Assembly: GCA_001312405.1 (NCBI GenBank)
Contig: BBDR01000004.1
Span: 62,001 to 126,000, forward strand
Length of the DNA: 64,000 nt
Source of the DNA: Clostridium sp. NkU-1
Lineage (GTDB): Bacteria; Bacillota_A; Clostridia; Lachnospirales; Lachnospiraceae
Direction: 5' to 3'
Position 1 is the first letter of the stretch; every line of letters starts with the position of its first letter. A program made the position numbers and the translations under genes. A model generated the notes under the pieces. The model saw only the letters and a list, made by a program, of their open reading frames with translations. It was not told where the DNA came from and did not search any database. This document shows positions 1 through 10,415 of this stretch, one piece after another.

Positions 1-2
1 TG

Positions 3-350
3 GTGCGAAGCGCTCTGGAATCCATTCCGGTCCATCAGTATCAAAGCGGCTTTGGCCTTGGCATGACGGAGCTTCAAGTGTACCGGTATATTGTGATTCC
101 CCAGACCATAAGGAGGCTGCTGCCGTCAGTCATGAATCTTTTGACGAGAATGATCAAAACCACGTCTCTTGTTGTACTGATCGGCGTGATTGAGGTGGTC
201 AAGGTTGGAAAACAGATCATTGATGCCTCCAGATACACGGTCCCTGATGCGGCCCTCTGGGTATATGGAGTGATTTTCATCCTGTACTTTGTAATCTGTT
301 ACCCGTTTTCCAGGGCAGCTGCCCTGCTAGATAAAAAATTAAAGGATTGA
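3..350 (+). CDS. Amino-acid ABC transporter permease, C-terminal part
   Basis: The last ~115 residues of an inner-membrane permease of the polar amino acid family (HisM/GlnP type); the start lies left of the window. Visible are the cytoplasmic EAA-type loop (GMTELQ...IVIPQ near the beginning), which contacts the ATPase, and hydrophobic segments around TTSLVVLIGVIEVV and WVYGVIFILYFVICY. The stop lies 5 bases before the ATG of the ATPase gene, and the binding-protein gene follows, so this is a permease-ATPase-binding protein operon for amino acid uptake. The substrate cannot be read from this fragment. Confidence 0.9.
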   Translation: MRSALESIPVHQYQSGFGLGMTELQVYRYIVIPQTIRRLLPSVMNLLTRMIKTTSLVVLIGVIEVVKVGKQIIDASRYTVPDAALWVYGVIFILYFVICYPFSRAAALLDKKLKD

Positions 351-355
351 TAAAA

Positions 356-1109
356 ATGAGCCAGGAAATGATTTTAAAGACAGAGAATCTCAGGAAGTCC
401 TATGAAAACGGGCAACCGGTTTTAAAGGATATTTCTTTTACCTTGGAAAAAGGAGAGGTAGTGGTGGTCGTAGGACCTTCCGGCTGCGGAAAGAGCACCT
501 TTTTACGATGTCTCAACATGCTGGAGCCCATTGATTCCGGTACGATTCAGTTTAAGGACCGGATCATTGACAGGAGCAAGCGGGATGTTTATGAAATAAG
601 ACAGAAGATCGGCATGGTATTCCAGAGCTACGATTTATTCCCCCATAAGACCATTCTGGGGAATATTCTTCTGGCCCCTTTAAAGGTGCAGAAAAGAGAT
701 AAAAAAAGAGGTGGAAAAGGAAGCAGAGCAGCTTCTGGCCCGGGTAGGGCTTCTGGATAAAAAGGCTTCTTACCCAAGGCAGCTGTCCGGCGGACAGAAG
801 CAAAGAGTGGCTATTGTAAGGGCGCTTATCATGCATCCGGAAATCCTGCTCTTAGATGAGATTACGGCAGCCCTGGACCCGGAGATGGTGCGGGAGGTTT
901 TACAGGTGGTGCTGGAGCTGGCAAAGGAAGGAATGACCATGGTCATCGTTACTCATGAAATGGAATTTGCCAGGGCAGTGGCTGACCGTGTCCTGTTCAT
1001 GGATCAGGGCGTGGTAGTGGAAGAGAGCCTGCCGGGAGAGTTTTTTACCTCTCCGCGGACCGAGCGTGCAAAGCAGTTTTTAAATACGTTTCATTATGAA
1101 GCGTTATAA
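356..1109 (+). CDS. Polar amino-acid ABC transporter ATP-binding protein (one frameshift)
   Basis: GlnQ/HisP-like ATPase that energises the permease just upstream. In order: Walker A GPSGCGKST (~residues 38-46), Q-loop VFQSYDLFPH, signature LSGGQKQR, Walker B ILLLDEITAALDPE and the H-loop histidine in VTHEMEF. The ATG at 356 is chosen because AAAGGA lies just upstream and the frame opens directly on MSQEMILKTENL. The frame breaks in the A7 run at 701-707. Removing one A joins QKRDKK to EVEKEAEQLL and gives 250 residues, the usual family length. I read the break as a sequencing error, not decay. Confidence 0.9.
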
Positions 1110-1138
1110 AATAAAAAAAATAAAAGGAGGATGTAATT

Positions 1139-2008
1139 ATGAAAAAGAAATTACTGGGAGCATTATTAGGCATTACCATGGCGGCAGGTCTTTTAGCAGG
1201 CTGCGGCCAGGCAAAGGACAATGGAGGAAACACAGGAGGGGCAGTTGCAAAGGCAAGAACCTTATCTGAAATCAAGGATGCCGGAACCATTAAGATCGGC
1301 GTATTCAGCGATAAGAATCCATTTGGATATGTGGATTCCAACGGAAAAATCCAGGGCTATGATGTGTATTTTGCAAAGCGCCTGGCAAAGGATTTATTTG
1401 GAAGTGAGGATAAGGTTGAATTTGTATACGTAGAGGCTGCCAGCCGGGTGGAATATTTAAAGTCAGCCAAGGTGGATGTGATTCTTGCTAATTTCACTGT
1501 TACAGATGAGAGAAAGGAGCAGGTGGATTTTGCACTTCCATATATGAAGGTGGCTCTTGGCGTGGTATCCCCTGATGCCGCTTTGATTACTGATGTGACA
1601 CAGTTAAAGGATAAGACCCTGATTGTGGTAAAGGGTACTACGGCGGAAACTTATTTTTCAGAAAACCATCCGGAAGTCAAGCTGTTAAAGTTTGATGAGT
1701 ATCAGGAAGCCTATGACGCACTTCTGGACGGAAGAGGAGATGCTTTCTCCACCGATAACACAGAGGTTCTAGCCTGGGCCATTCAGAACAAGGGATTTAC
1801 CGTAGGAATCGAATCCATCGGAAATCTGGATACCATTGCTCCGGCCGTTCAGAAAGGAAACAAAGAGCTTTTAGACTGGATCAATAGCGAGATCGAAACT
1901 CTTGGCAAGGAAGAGTTCTTCCACAAGGATTTTGAGGAAACCTTAAAGCCTGTGTATGGAGATGAAATTGATCCGGAAAATCTGGTGGTGGAAGGCGGTC
2001 AGGTTTAG
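1139..2008 (+). CDS. Amino-acid ABC transporter substrate-binding lipoprotein
   Basis: Intact 289-residue family 3 solute-binding protein. It starts with a lipoprotein signal peptide: KKK, a hydrophobic stretch, and the lipobox LLAG-C at about residue 22, so it is anchored outside the membrane by lipidated Cys. The mature part begins with the typical LSEIKDAGTIKIGVFSDKNP and contains the family signature around GYDVYFAKRLAKDL. A strong AAAAGGAGG site precedes the ATG. It is the last gene of the permease-ATPase-binding protein operon and a terminator follows. The ligand is probably a polar or aromatic amino acid; the sequence does not decide which. Confidence 0.93.
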   Translation: MKKKLLGALLGITMAAGLLAGCGQAKDNGGNTGGAVAKARTLSEIKDAGTIKIGVFSDKNPFGYVDSNGKIQGYDVYFAKRLAKDLFGSEDKVEFVYVEAASRVEYLKSAKVDVILANFTVTDERKEQVDFALPYMKVALGVVSPDAALITDVTQLKDKTLIVVKGTTAETYFSENHPEVKLLKFDEYQEAYDALLDGRGDAFSTDNTEVLAWAIQNKGFTVGIESIGNLDTIAPAVQKGNKELLDWINSEIETLGKEEFFHKDFEETLKPVYGDEIDPENLVVEGGQV

Positions 2009-2072
2009 GAAACAGGATCTGAGAAAAAAACATCAACAGCCGTCTTAAAATAACTTAATGAGAAAAATAACC

Positions 2073-2104
2073 GGCAGGGCGTATTGACGTCCTGCCTTTT
2101 TCAA
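2073..2104 (+). terminator. Intrinsic terminator after amino-acid ABC operon
   Basis: GGCAGG and CCTGCC arms, extended by a CG/CG pair around TATTGA, followed directly by a T run. It lies about 65 bases after the binding-protein stop. The stretch from here to 2243 has no convincing gene. Confidence 0.8.
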
Positions 2105-2243
2105 TCCATAATAGCAATATTATATAACAGTGTTATAAAAGGGGAAGGAATGAGTGATCAAATAAATGATACACGTCTGGCTATTTTTGTGGCAGGAGAG
2201 CATGGCTGGAGCGTCTAAGGGGAAAATGGAGGAGGTATATTAA

Positions 2244-3066
2244 ATGAAATCGGAATTAAATTCTCAAACAATACAAAACACCATGCTTTTACCGCTGTGG
2301 GGCCGCGCCACGGCCAGTGCGAAAAACCTTGAAATATTAAATGATAAAGAAGCCATAGAAATTATCAAAAACTGCGATTATGATTTCAGCAACATTGCAA
2401 AAACCTTCGGTGAATTCGGTGGAATCTGTTATATCGTCCGTGCCAGGAAAATTGATGATACAATCCGTAAATTCATCCGAAAACATCCCCGTGCTTCTAT
2501 TGTAAATATCGGGGCGGGGCTGGATACTACCTTTTCCAGGGTGGATAACGGAAGTATCAACTGGTATAATCTTGACCTGCCTGATGCCATTGCTTTCCGG
2601 CAGAAATTCCTTCCGGATTCCCCCCGTAACACAAGCATTGCCAAATCCCTGTTTGACACTTCCTGGTTTGATGATGTTATTTTTAACCGCCGGGACGGCA
2701 TTTTATTTGTGTCGGCCGGAGTTTTTTATTATTTCAGGGAAGAGCAGCTAAAAGAAATCTTTGAAGCGATGGCTCACCGTTTTCCCGGAGGAGAAATTTA
2801 TTTTGATGCGGAATCAAGGCAGGCGGTTAAGAAGTCGAACCGTATGGTTGAAAAAAACCGGGAATAAAGGCGCTATAATGCATTTTTACGTCAATGATAT
2901 AAAAGATCTGGAACATTGGTCCCCCGATATCCAGGCCGTTGCCTGTGAAAAATACTTTAAGGGCATACCGGTTAACAGGCAGTGGAGCTTTGGTATCCGC
3001 TTTATGATGAAAATCATGGACCGGATAAATATGATGAAATTCATACACCTGCGTTTTTCAAAATAA
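2244..3066 (+). CDS. Leucine carboxyl methyltransferase-family SAM-dependent methyltransferase (one frameshift)
   Basis: Class I SAM-dependent methyltransferase resembling the LCM/TcmP family of O-methyltransferases. The SAM-binding glycine motif is VNIGAGLDTTFSR (~residues 90-102), followed by the acidic residue region WYNLDLPDAIAFR. A later FVSAGVFYYF segment matches the post-I motif region. GGAGG precedes the ATG at 2244. The frame breaks in A7 at 2851-2857; removing one A joins RMVEK to TGNKGAIMHFY and yields 273 residues, the family size. The methyl acceptor is unknown. The VOC-fold gene just downstream may be co-transcribed, but no shared pathway is evident. Confidence 0.75.
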
Positions 3067-3106
3067 TTAATCATGGCCCTAAAACGGACAGGAGGAGCGG
3101 ATCCAG

Positions 3107-3514
3107 GTGAAAACCAGCCATATTATATATAAAGTAGATGACTTATACCAGGCAGTAAAAGGATTTAAGAACAAGGGATTTGAAGTGGAGTATGGGGCGA
3201 GGAAAAACCCATATAATGCGATTATTTATTTTTCCGAAGGTCCTTATCTGGAGCTGCTTGCTTCAACAGGAATGCCGAGGTTTATGAAGAGTATGTTACG
3301 CATATTTGGAAAAAGCAAATTGGTAAACCTCCTGAATTACTGGGATAACCATAAACGGGGCCCGTGGGGAGCCGCACTTGAAAACTATAAAGAAGATTTA
3401 AGGGAAGAGCTGATACCTATTATCAAGGAACTATGTGACGATCCTGTATTGACTCTGTTTAAGGGAAACGGAATCAAGGATCTGGAATTTGAATATGCAG
3501 TAAAAGAAATTTAA
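3107..3514 (+). CDS. Glyoxalase-like (VOC-fold) protein
   Basis: 135-residue protein starting at GTG 3107 with GGAGGAG upstream. The N-terminus HIIYKVDDLYQAVKGFKNKGFEVEYG and the following NAIIYFSEGPYLELL are typical of the first half of glyoxalase-like proteins that use a paired beta-alpha-beta fold. The usual second half of ~80-100 residues is missing; the tail is helical and charged instead. It could be a shortened member or a broken one. No metal-ligand set can be assigned with confidence and the function is unknown. Confidence 0.55.
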   Translation: MKTSHIIYKVDDLYQAVKGFKNKGFEVEYGARKNPYNAIIYFSEGPYLELLASTGMPRFMKSMLRIFGKSKLVNLLNYWDNHKRGPWGAALENYKEDLREELIPIIKELCDDPVLTLFKGNGIKDLEFEYAVKEI

Positions 3515-3554
3515 AGATGTTTATCAGGTATTACCGAAATAACTTTTTCATTTT

Positions 3555-3587
3555 CAGGCCGCCATTCTTTGGCGGCCTGATTGTTTT
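3555..3587 (+). terminator. Intrinsic terminator
   Basis: Perfect 9-base arms CAGGCCGCC and GGCGGCCTG around ATTCTTT, followed by TTGTTTT. It closes the methyltransferase-VOC unit. The following ~200 bases to 3792 are AT-rich promoter DNA for the iron transporter; I see no clear gene or certain regulator site in it. Confidence 0.85.
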
Positions 3588-3792
3588 GGAACAAGATGCT
3601 CTGGAAATTATGCATTATGTACATGTATATTTGAAATTAGAATAAAAAATAGTGAAAAAGTTCAGAATGACAAAAGAAATGTAAGGATATTAAATGGAAA
3701 AATGCACATTAAAACCTTATAATTAGGTCATAGGAATTAAAGATTTCCATATAAGCGTGAACTAAAATAATTTTATAAAGGAGAGGTTATTT

Positions 3793-4913
3793 ATGAAAAA
3801 GAGGTTATTAACAGCTTCACTGGCAGCACTGGCAGCATTGAGCTTATCCGCCTGCAGCGGCGGCGGAAAGCCTGCGGAAACTACAGCAGCTCCCCAGACT
3901 ACTGCAGAGACGGCGGCATCTGACGAAGCAAAGGCAGAGGAGTCCAAGGACGGAGCCGAGGCAGCAGCAAAAGCACCGGAGGATTACAAAGGTACCGTTG
4001 TCGTATATTCTCCTCATGATGCAGACCCGCTCAATGCAGGCGTGAACTTATTCATGGAGAAGTACCCCAATGTGAAGGTGGAGGTCGTGGCGGCAGGTAC
4101 AGGAGAGCTGTGCAACCGTATTGCAGCCGAGTCCGCAAATCCCATCGCAGATGTATTGTGGGGCGGCGGCGCCGACTCTCTGGCAGCGTTTAAGGAATAT
4201 TTCGCTCCCTATGTATGTGCCAATGACGAATTCATCGGCGATGCTTATAAGGATTCCGGGGACATGTGGATCGGAGAAAGCCCTCTGCCTATGGTTATTT
4301 TCTACAACAAGGATTTGATTCAAAAGGATGGCCTTGCAATTCCCGAGACATGGGAGGATTTGACAAAGCCTGAATGGAAAGGCAAGATCGCATACTGCCT
4401 GCCCTCCAAGTCCGGCTCAGCTACACTCAGTTATGTACCATGATCCTTGGCCATGGCGGCAAGGAAGCCGGCTGGGATTTCATTAAGAAATTATATGACA
4501 ATCTGGACGGCAAGATTGTAGACTCTTCCGGCAAGTGCCACAAGATGGTTGCAGACGGCGAGTTCTACGCAGGCCTGACTCTGGAGAAATCCGCAGTCCA
4601 GTATAAGGAGGATCCGTCCGTTGGGTTCGTATATCCCAAAGACGGAACCAGCGCAGTACCAGATGGCGTGGCTCTTGTAAAGGGCGGCCCTAACGAGGAA
4701 AACGCAAAACTGTTTATTGATTTTGTTACATCAAAGGAATGCCAGACAGAGCAGAGTAAGAACTGGGGACGCCGTCCGGTAAGAAGCGACATGGAAGTAG
4801 GAGAAGGAATGGCGAAGCTGCAGGATATCGTGCTGGTGGATTATGATTTTGACTGGGCGGCAAATGAAAAGGAAGCCATTATTGAGAAATTCAACGACAT
4901 TATGGTCGATTAA
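3793..4913 (+). CDS. Ferric iron-type ABC transporter substrate-binding lipoprotein (one frameshift)
   Basis: Family 1 solute-binding protein of the FbpA/AfuA group, which delivers Fe(III) or related ligands to a permease. It has a lipoprotein signal (KKR, hydrophobic core, LSAC at residue ~20), then an Ala/Thr/Glu-rich linker. The mature protein starts GTVVVYSPHDADPLN, with AAGTGELCNRIAAE and a C-terminal GFVYPKDGTSAVPDGVALV segment typical of the family. AAAGGAGAGG precedes the ATG. The frame breaks near 4420-4423, where one base is missing between TCAGC and TACACT. Restoring it gives 373 residues. The ATPase and permease genes follow. Confidence 0.88.
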
Positions 4914-4938
4914 TAAAAGGATAGGAATACATTCTGAC

Positions 4939-4986
4939 AAAAAAAGACTGTCCCGGCCCCTTAGGGACAGGACGGTCTTTTCTGTA
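4939..4986 (+). terminator. Hairpin between binding-protein and ATPase genes
   Basis: Arms AAAAGACTGTCC and GGACGGTCTTTT enclose an inner GTCCC/GGGAC alternative pairing and end in a short T run. It sits inside what should be one operon, so it probably acts as a partial terminator or an mRNA 3' stabiliser that lets the binding protein be made in excess over ATPase and permease. Confidence 0.65.
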
Positions 4987-5030
4987 AGGTGCAAAAAAGA
5001 CAGCCGATGGGATAAGGAGGAGCAAAACAT

Positions 5031-6109
5031 ATGAGCCATGCAGTAATTATTAAACAGGCCGTGAAAAAGTACGGTGATTTTACAGCCTGAATGGGGTGGA
5101 TTTAGAGATGAAGCCGGGGGAATTTTTCACATTGCTTGGTCCCTCCGGATGCGGCAAGACGACTCTGCTTCGCATGATCGCAGGATTCAATTCTGTGGAT
5201 GGCGGGGAGATCTGCTTTGATGACAGGGTAATCAACAACTTAGATGCCCACAAGAGGGATATTGGCATGGTGTTCCAGAACTACGCCATCTTTCCCCATC
5301 TGACCGTGGCGGAGAATGTGGCTTACGGCCTGAAAGCAAAAAAATATCCCAAAGACCAGATTTCAGGTAAGGTGGAAGAGGCCCTGGACTTAGTGCAGAT
5401 CAGAAACCTAAAAGACAGAAAGCCAAATGAGCTGTCCGGCGGCCAGCAGCAGCGGGTGGCTCTTGCAAGGGCATTTGTTATTGAGCCAGGAGTGCTTCTC
5501 ATGGATGAGCCATTATCCAACCTGGATGCAAAGCTCAGAGTACAGATGAGAACAGTTATCAAAAAGCTGCAAAGACGGCTTGGGATCACCACCATTTATG
5601 TTACCCACGATCAGGAGGAGGCTCTGGCTATTTCTGACCGGATCGCAGTCATGAAGGAAGGCAACATCATGCAGGTAGGCTCGCCGGAAGAGATTTACAA
5701 AAAGCCGGAGAACACCTTTGTGGCCGGATTCATCGGCGTATCAAACTTCATTGACTGTGAGGTGGATGGAGGCGTCCCGGACAAAGCTGTTTTAAATATC
5801 AAGGATGAATGCAGTTTGACCTGCAGGCTGAAATCCGCCTACAAGGGTAAGGGAATCATTTCCGCAAGGCCGGAGCAGCTGTTCTTCGATGAAAAGGAAG
5901 GACTGACCGGCCGGATCGTCATTTCCACGTTCCTGGGAGATTTCATTGAGTATGAGATCCAGTTGAATAATGGCCAGACCATTCAGCTAAATGAATACAC
6001 AAAGGATGCAAGGGACCTCCGGCCAGACGGACAGGAGGTGCGGGTGAACTTTGATATCAGTGCGGCAGGCGTATACGATGCCCAGACCCAGGAGGTGATA
6101 TCATGGTAA
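5031..6109 (+). CDS. Ferric iron-type ABC transporter ATP-binding protein (one frameshift)
   Basis: FbpC/PotA-like ATPase. The ATG at 5031 follows AAGGAGG. The first 19 codons (MSHAVIIKQAVKKYGDFTA) run into TGA because one C is missing near 5086-5087; adding it gives ALNGVDLEMKPGEFF and a 359-residue protein. Walker A is GPSGCGKTT, Q-loop VFQNYAIFPH, signature LSGGQQQR, Walker B VLLMDEPLSNLDAK and H-loop VTHDQEEAL. A C-terminal TOBE-like domain follows from about residue 240. It overlaps the permease start by 7 bases, which suggests translational coupling. Confidence 0.88.
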
Positions 6110-7755
6110 AGAAAGGCTGGAAGCCGGATTTCTGGTTTTGGGTGAAGGTAGCGGTGGTAGGCTTTATGCTGCTGTTTCTGATTTATCCATTCTGCACCCT
6201 GATCACCCGAAGCTTTTTCTCCGGCAAGGTGGAAGGCTTTACTCTTGAAAACTACATCCGGTTCTTCACGAAAAAGTATTATTATTCCTCTCTTGGGCGA
6301 AGCTGTTCGTCTCCATTGTCACCACAGCCACGACTCTGGCCGTAGGGGTGCCCATGGCCTATCTGATGTCCAGATACAATGTTTTTGGAAAACGTTTTAT
6401 CCATATATTCATCATTATGAGCCTTATGAGCCCTCCGTTTATCGGCGCTTACAGCTGGATCATGCTGTTCGGGCGCGCCGGCTTTGTCACACAGTTTTTT
6501 TGCAGGTATGGGAATCCATCTTCCGAGTATTTATGGAAAGCTTGGCATTATTCTTGTTTTTACGTTCAAGCTGTTTCCCTATGTGTACTTATATACGTCA
6601 GGGGCAATGGGAAGCATTGATTCAAGCCTTGAGGAGGCGGCGGAAAATCTGGGAAGCAATAAGCTGCGCAGGCTTTTGACCATCACCATACCGGTCATCC
6701 TGCCGTCCATCGCAGCGGGAGCCATTATGGTATTCATGACAAGCCTTGCGGACTTTGGCACGCCCATGCTTATCGGCGAAGGTTATATGGTCCTTCCTGT
6801 TCTGGTATATAACGAATACATGAGTGAGATCGGTGGAAATGCTCATTTAGCCAGCGCTCTGTCCGTGATTGTGGTGCTCTGTTCCACTACGGTGCTTTTG
6901 GTGCAGAAATATTTTGTGACCAGAAAAAATTATGTCATGACAGCCATGAGACCGCCTAAGGAAGAAAAACTTCACGGACTGAAACGCTTTCTGGTAACAT
7001 TGCCGGTTCTGCTGGTGACCTTTATCGGAATTCTTCCCCAGATCGTGGTGGTGGTCAGCAGCTTTGTAAAAAGCGATTTTACAGGGTTTAAAAAAGGCTT
7101 TAGCATAGAAAGCTATGTGACGATTTTTAACAGGCTGTGGACCAATATCCGGAATACCTTCGTATTCTCTGCATCAGCCATTGTATTTATTATCCTGCTG
7201 GGCATGCTGATATCCTACATTGTAGTACGCCAGAGAGGGATAGCAGGACAGCTGATGGATCTTCTCATTATGTTCCCCTTTGTCATTCCGGGCGCGGTAT
7301 TGGGCATCAGCCTGATTGTGGCCTTTAATAAACAGCCCATGATCCTTACAGGTACTGCCGCTATTATGATTATTGCCTTTGTAGTCAGGAAGCTGCCCTA
7401 TACGGTGCGGTCGGGAAGCGCATTCCTGCAGCAGATGGATCCCAGTGTGGAGGAAGCCTCCATCAGCCTGGGGGTATCCCCCATGAAAACCTTTGCCAAG
7501 GTGACGGCAAGGCTTATGGCCCCGGGCATCCTCTCAGGAGCCATTTTAAGCTGGATCACCTGTATCAATGAGCTGTCTTCCAGTGTTATGCTTTACGGCG
7601 GCAAGACAAGTACCATATCCGTGGCCATCTATACGGAGGTTGTCCGAAACAGCTATGGTACGGCGGCAGCACTGGCCTCCATATTGACTGTCAGTACGGT
7701 CATATCCCTGCTTATTTTCTTAAAGGTAAGCAAGGGGAAGGTTTCGGTTGTATGA
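6103..7755 (+). CDS. Ferric iron-type ABC transporter permease, two-domain (two frameshifts)
   Basis: FbpB-like permease of 550 residues with two homologous six-helix halves in one chain. Each half carries an EAA loop: SSLEEAAENLG...TITIPVILP in the first and PSVEEASISLGVSP...VTARLMAP in the second. The frame breaks near 6297-6302 (one base missing) and again in T7 at 6495-6501 (one extra T). The two cancel and restore a continuous protein through VGVPMAYLMSRYNVFG. It forms the membrane channel for the binding protein and ATPase encoded just upstream. Confidence 0.88.
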
Positions 7756-7760
7756 CATTC

Positions 7761-7902
7761 ACGAAAGCAATGAGCAGTGCGAAATAGACAGAAAAAGATT
7801 TTCGTTGTGCTCGCACATAAGAAAATCTTTTTCTGCTCTTTTTTATAGGGCGAATGCCCGTGAGCTGGTAAAACCGCAGGTTTTACCAGCTGCACTGCGG
7901 AC
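7761..7902 (+). repeat. Structured dispersed repeat, copy 1
   Basis: A 142-base element that recurs, same strand, at 37006-37146. Both copies begin ACGAAAGCAATGAGCAGTGC and end in CACTGCGGAC. In this copy an outer stem pairs GCAGTGC (7774-7780) with GCACTGC (7892-7898). It encloses a 14-pair hairpin (7790-7803 with 7821-7834), a GGGC-GAAT-GCCC hairpin (7848-7859) and a 12-pair hairpin (7863-7874 with 7880-7891). It lies between the iron permease stop and the sugar mutase start. It may be a structured RNA or a small non-coding mobile repeat; the open frames crossing it look spurious. Confidence 0.8.
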
Positions 7903-7979
7903 ATATAGCATAATAATCCGCCCAAGGTTTTTAGTGGAAAGCTTTGGGCATTTTCAGAAAACAGGGAGGGATACAAAGG

Positions 7980-9443
7980 ATGGTAACATTTGGTACCGGT
8001 GGCTGGAGAGCCATCATCGGAGAGGAGTTTACAAAGGAAAATATCCAGAAGCTGGCTCTTGCCTTAGTCTTAAGATGAAAGCAGAAAAAAAAGAAGGAGA
8101 AGGAATCGTCATAGGCTATGACAGGCGTTTCCTGTCCAAGGAAGCGGTCATATGGGCCTGTGAGATATTTGGAAAACAGGGAATCAAGGTGTTTTTTTAT
8201 AAACCGCAGTTCCCCCACGCCTCTTATCATGTTTTATGTGATGAAACACCGTTTAAGCTACGGCATGATGGTAACGGCCAGCCATAATCCGGCCATTTAT
8301 AATGGAATCAAGGTGTTTACTTATGGAGGGCGTGATGCGGATGAGGGACAGACCGGTAATATTGAGAAATATCTTTTAGAAGCGGAGAAGATATACCAGC
8401 CAAACGATGAGGAGGCTGGACAGATGCCGCCAGCCTCGTATTTTCAGCTTGTGAAAAAAAGAGTGGTGGAGGAAATCAACCCCTTAAACGAATATCTGGA
8501 CAATATCATATCCGTCATTGACATGGATGCCATACGCTCCCGGGATTTCCGGGTTGCCATTGACCCCATGTACGGAGTGAGCCTTACGGCCTTAAGCACC
8601 ATCCTTTCCGTTGCCAGGTGTACCATTGAAACCATCAACGACCAGCATGACACTTTGTTTGGGGGAAAAATGCCTGCGCCTACGGAGCAGACCTTGCGGA
8701 GCTTGCAAAATTATGTGCTGGACCGGTACTGCGATATCGGAATCGCCACGGATGGGGATGCGGACAGGCTGGGAGTCATTGACGATCAGGGCCGTTACCT
8801 CCATGCCAACAACATTCTGGTAATGCTGTATTATTATCTTCTGAAATACAAGGGCTGGAGAGGACCGGTGGTCCGAAGCCTTTCCACCACCCATGTGCTG
8901 GACCGGGTAGCGGAGAGCTTTGGACAGAAATGTTATGAGGTACCCGTTGGATTTAAGTTTGTATCCGCAAAAATGCAGGAGACGGATGCCATCATCGGCG
9001 GAGAGTCTTCAGGCGGCTTGACGGTTAAGGGGCATATTCACGGCAAGGATGGAATTTATGCTGCCTCCCTTCTGGTAGAAATGATGGCAGTATCCGGGAA
9101 AAAGCTGTCTGAGATTGCAGCAGACATCCGCAGGGAGTACGGGGCAATCCATATGACGGAGCGGGATTACCATTTTACAGCCGAGGAAAAGGAGAGAATC
9201 GACCGGATTCTTATGATTGACCGGAAGCTTCCCCAACTGCCTTTTGAGATTGAAAAGATCTCCTATGAGGATGGCTGCAAGGTTTACTTTAAAAACGGCG
9301 GCTGGGTGATCGCAAGATTCTCAGGTACGGAACCGCTGCTGCGGATCTTCTGTGAGATGAAGGCAGAGGCAGATTCTGTAAGCGTGTGCAGTTTGTTTGA
9401 GGAATATCTGGGACTGCAGCAGCCCTCTGCGCTTTCCTTATAA
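7980..9443 (+). CDS. Phosphoglucomutase/phosphomannomutase family protein (two frameshifts)
   Basis: Alpha-D-phosphohexomutase that interconverts hexose 1- and 6-phosphates in the cytoplasm. It opens with the typical FGTGGWRAIIGEEFT. The phosphoserine loop is TASHNP (~residues 100-105), the metal loop DGDADR and the sugar-binding loop GGESSGG; the phosphate-binding FSGTEPLLRIF is near the C-terminus. The frame breaks near 8069 (one C missing) and at the C5 run 8212-8216 (one C extra). Corrected length is 487 residues. It does not overlap the GlmM type exactly; the preferred sugar is not readable from sequence. Confidence 0.88.
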
Positions 9444-10282
9444 AGTATCAAAGCGGATATAGGTGCGGTCATCAAAGCTGTCATTTCCCTTGACCAGCCC
9501 TTTTGTGCCCATGTTTTCCCGAAAGCAGAGGGGGTCATTTTTTATGAGCTCCCTAAGGGCAGCCTCACTTTCTGCCAGAGTTTCCTTAAGGGCGGGATAA
9601 CCGTCACTTGCCAGAACTATCTGTGAGTGAGGGGGGACGGGCAGGATGATGACATGACCCGGGTGAATGGGAAAACCGTTCAATACGTCATATCCGTAGG
9701 GAGAATCCTCATTGGCGAAAAGGAGCTGGCGGCACAGGAGGGGAAGGATATATTCCCGTCCGGTGTCGTGATCGGAAAGAGAGGCTTCAGTACGGCCTAA
9801 AAGCAGCTCCGTCTGAATATAAAGGCTTCTGACCTGGGATAGGAGCTGTCAATGGCTTTGCCGTACTGGTGATGGATGCCGTTAATGATACACTGGCAGT
9901 CACCAAAGGCCCATACCTCTCTGCGGCAAAGGCTGTACAGGATGATGACTGCCTGCAGGCGTTCTTCCGGCTTCTCCTTAAGGAGGGAACGGCGCGCAGG
10001 GCAGACCCGGGCCAGGGATTCGTTTAAATAGTCCATGGCGCCGGCTCCGTCAATGTCGGGGGGCATGGCACTTAAGGCATCTGACAGCACTTCTTTTGCA
10101 TAGCATCCGCTGGTCATGTTTCCAGTGCCTTCCCCCAGGTCTTCGGGCCAGGTAAGGACTCCCTTGCTTGTCACTCCGTCGATTACGGCGATAAAGTTTT
10201 CATTTATAAACAGCCCATCCTCACACAGGCTGCTTTCCCTGTGCTTTGGAATAATGGATTGTTCTATGATATGTACGGCCAT
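9438..10282 (-). CDS. PP2C-like protein phosphatase (one frameshift)
   Basis: About 281 residues. The N-terminal half holds the PP2C-like motif FIAVIDGVTSKG (~residues 27-38), where the aspartate-glycine pair would bind a metal. The C-terminal half holds HSQIVLASDGYPAL and the GNDSFDDRTYIRF tail, matching the SDG and DD metal motifs of PP2C enzymes. The frame breaks near 9846, where one base is missing; after correction LLSQVRSLYIQTELLLG joins the halves. It converges on the mutase gene with a 6-base overlap of stops. It is probably a Ser/Thr phosphatase or related hydrolase; no partner kinase is adjacent. Confidence 0.72.
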
Positions 10283-10415
10283 GGAAGGCACCTCCAATTA
10301 TTTATTAGGTAAAGTTTACCATAAATAAGGTCTTCTGCCCATGGAAAAACGAGCATATTTTTGATATAATAAATAAAATGAAGCCATATTTCAGACAGGA
10401 GAGGAGGAGGCGTCC

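Noticed and set aside
701..707. Programmed frameshifting or polymerase slippage at A7 runs
   Set aside because: More than twenty unrelated genes show it, and many breaks are lost bases in G, C or T runs, which slippage on A runs cannot explain. Sequence error is simpler.
2150..2220. Possible small gene after the first terminator, with a good ribosome binding site
   Set aside because: The frame closes after six codons; it extends only if a base is removed from an A4 run, and the product is not recognisable.
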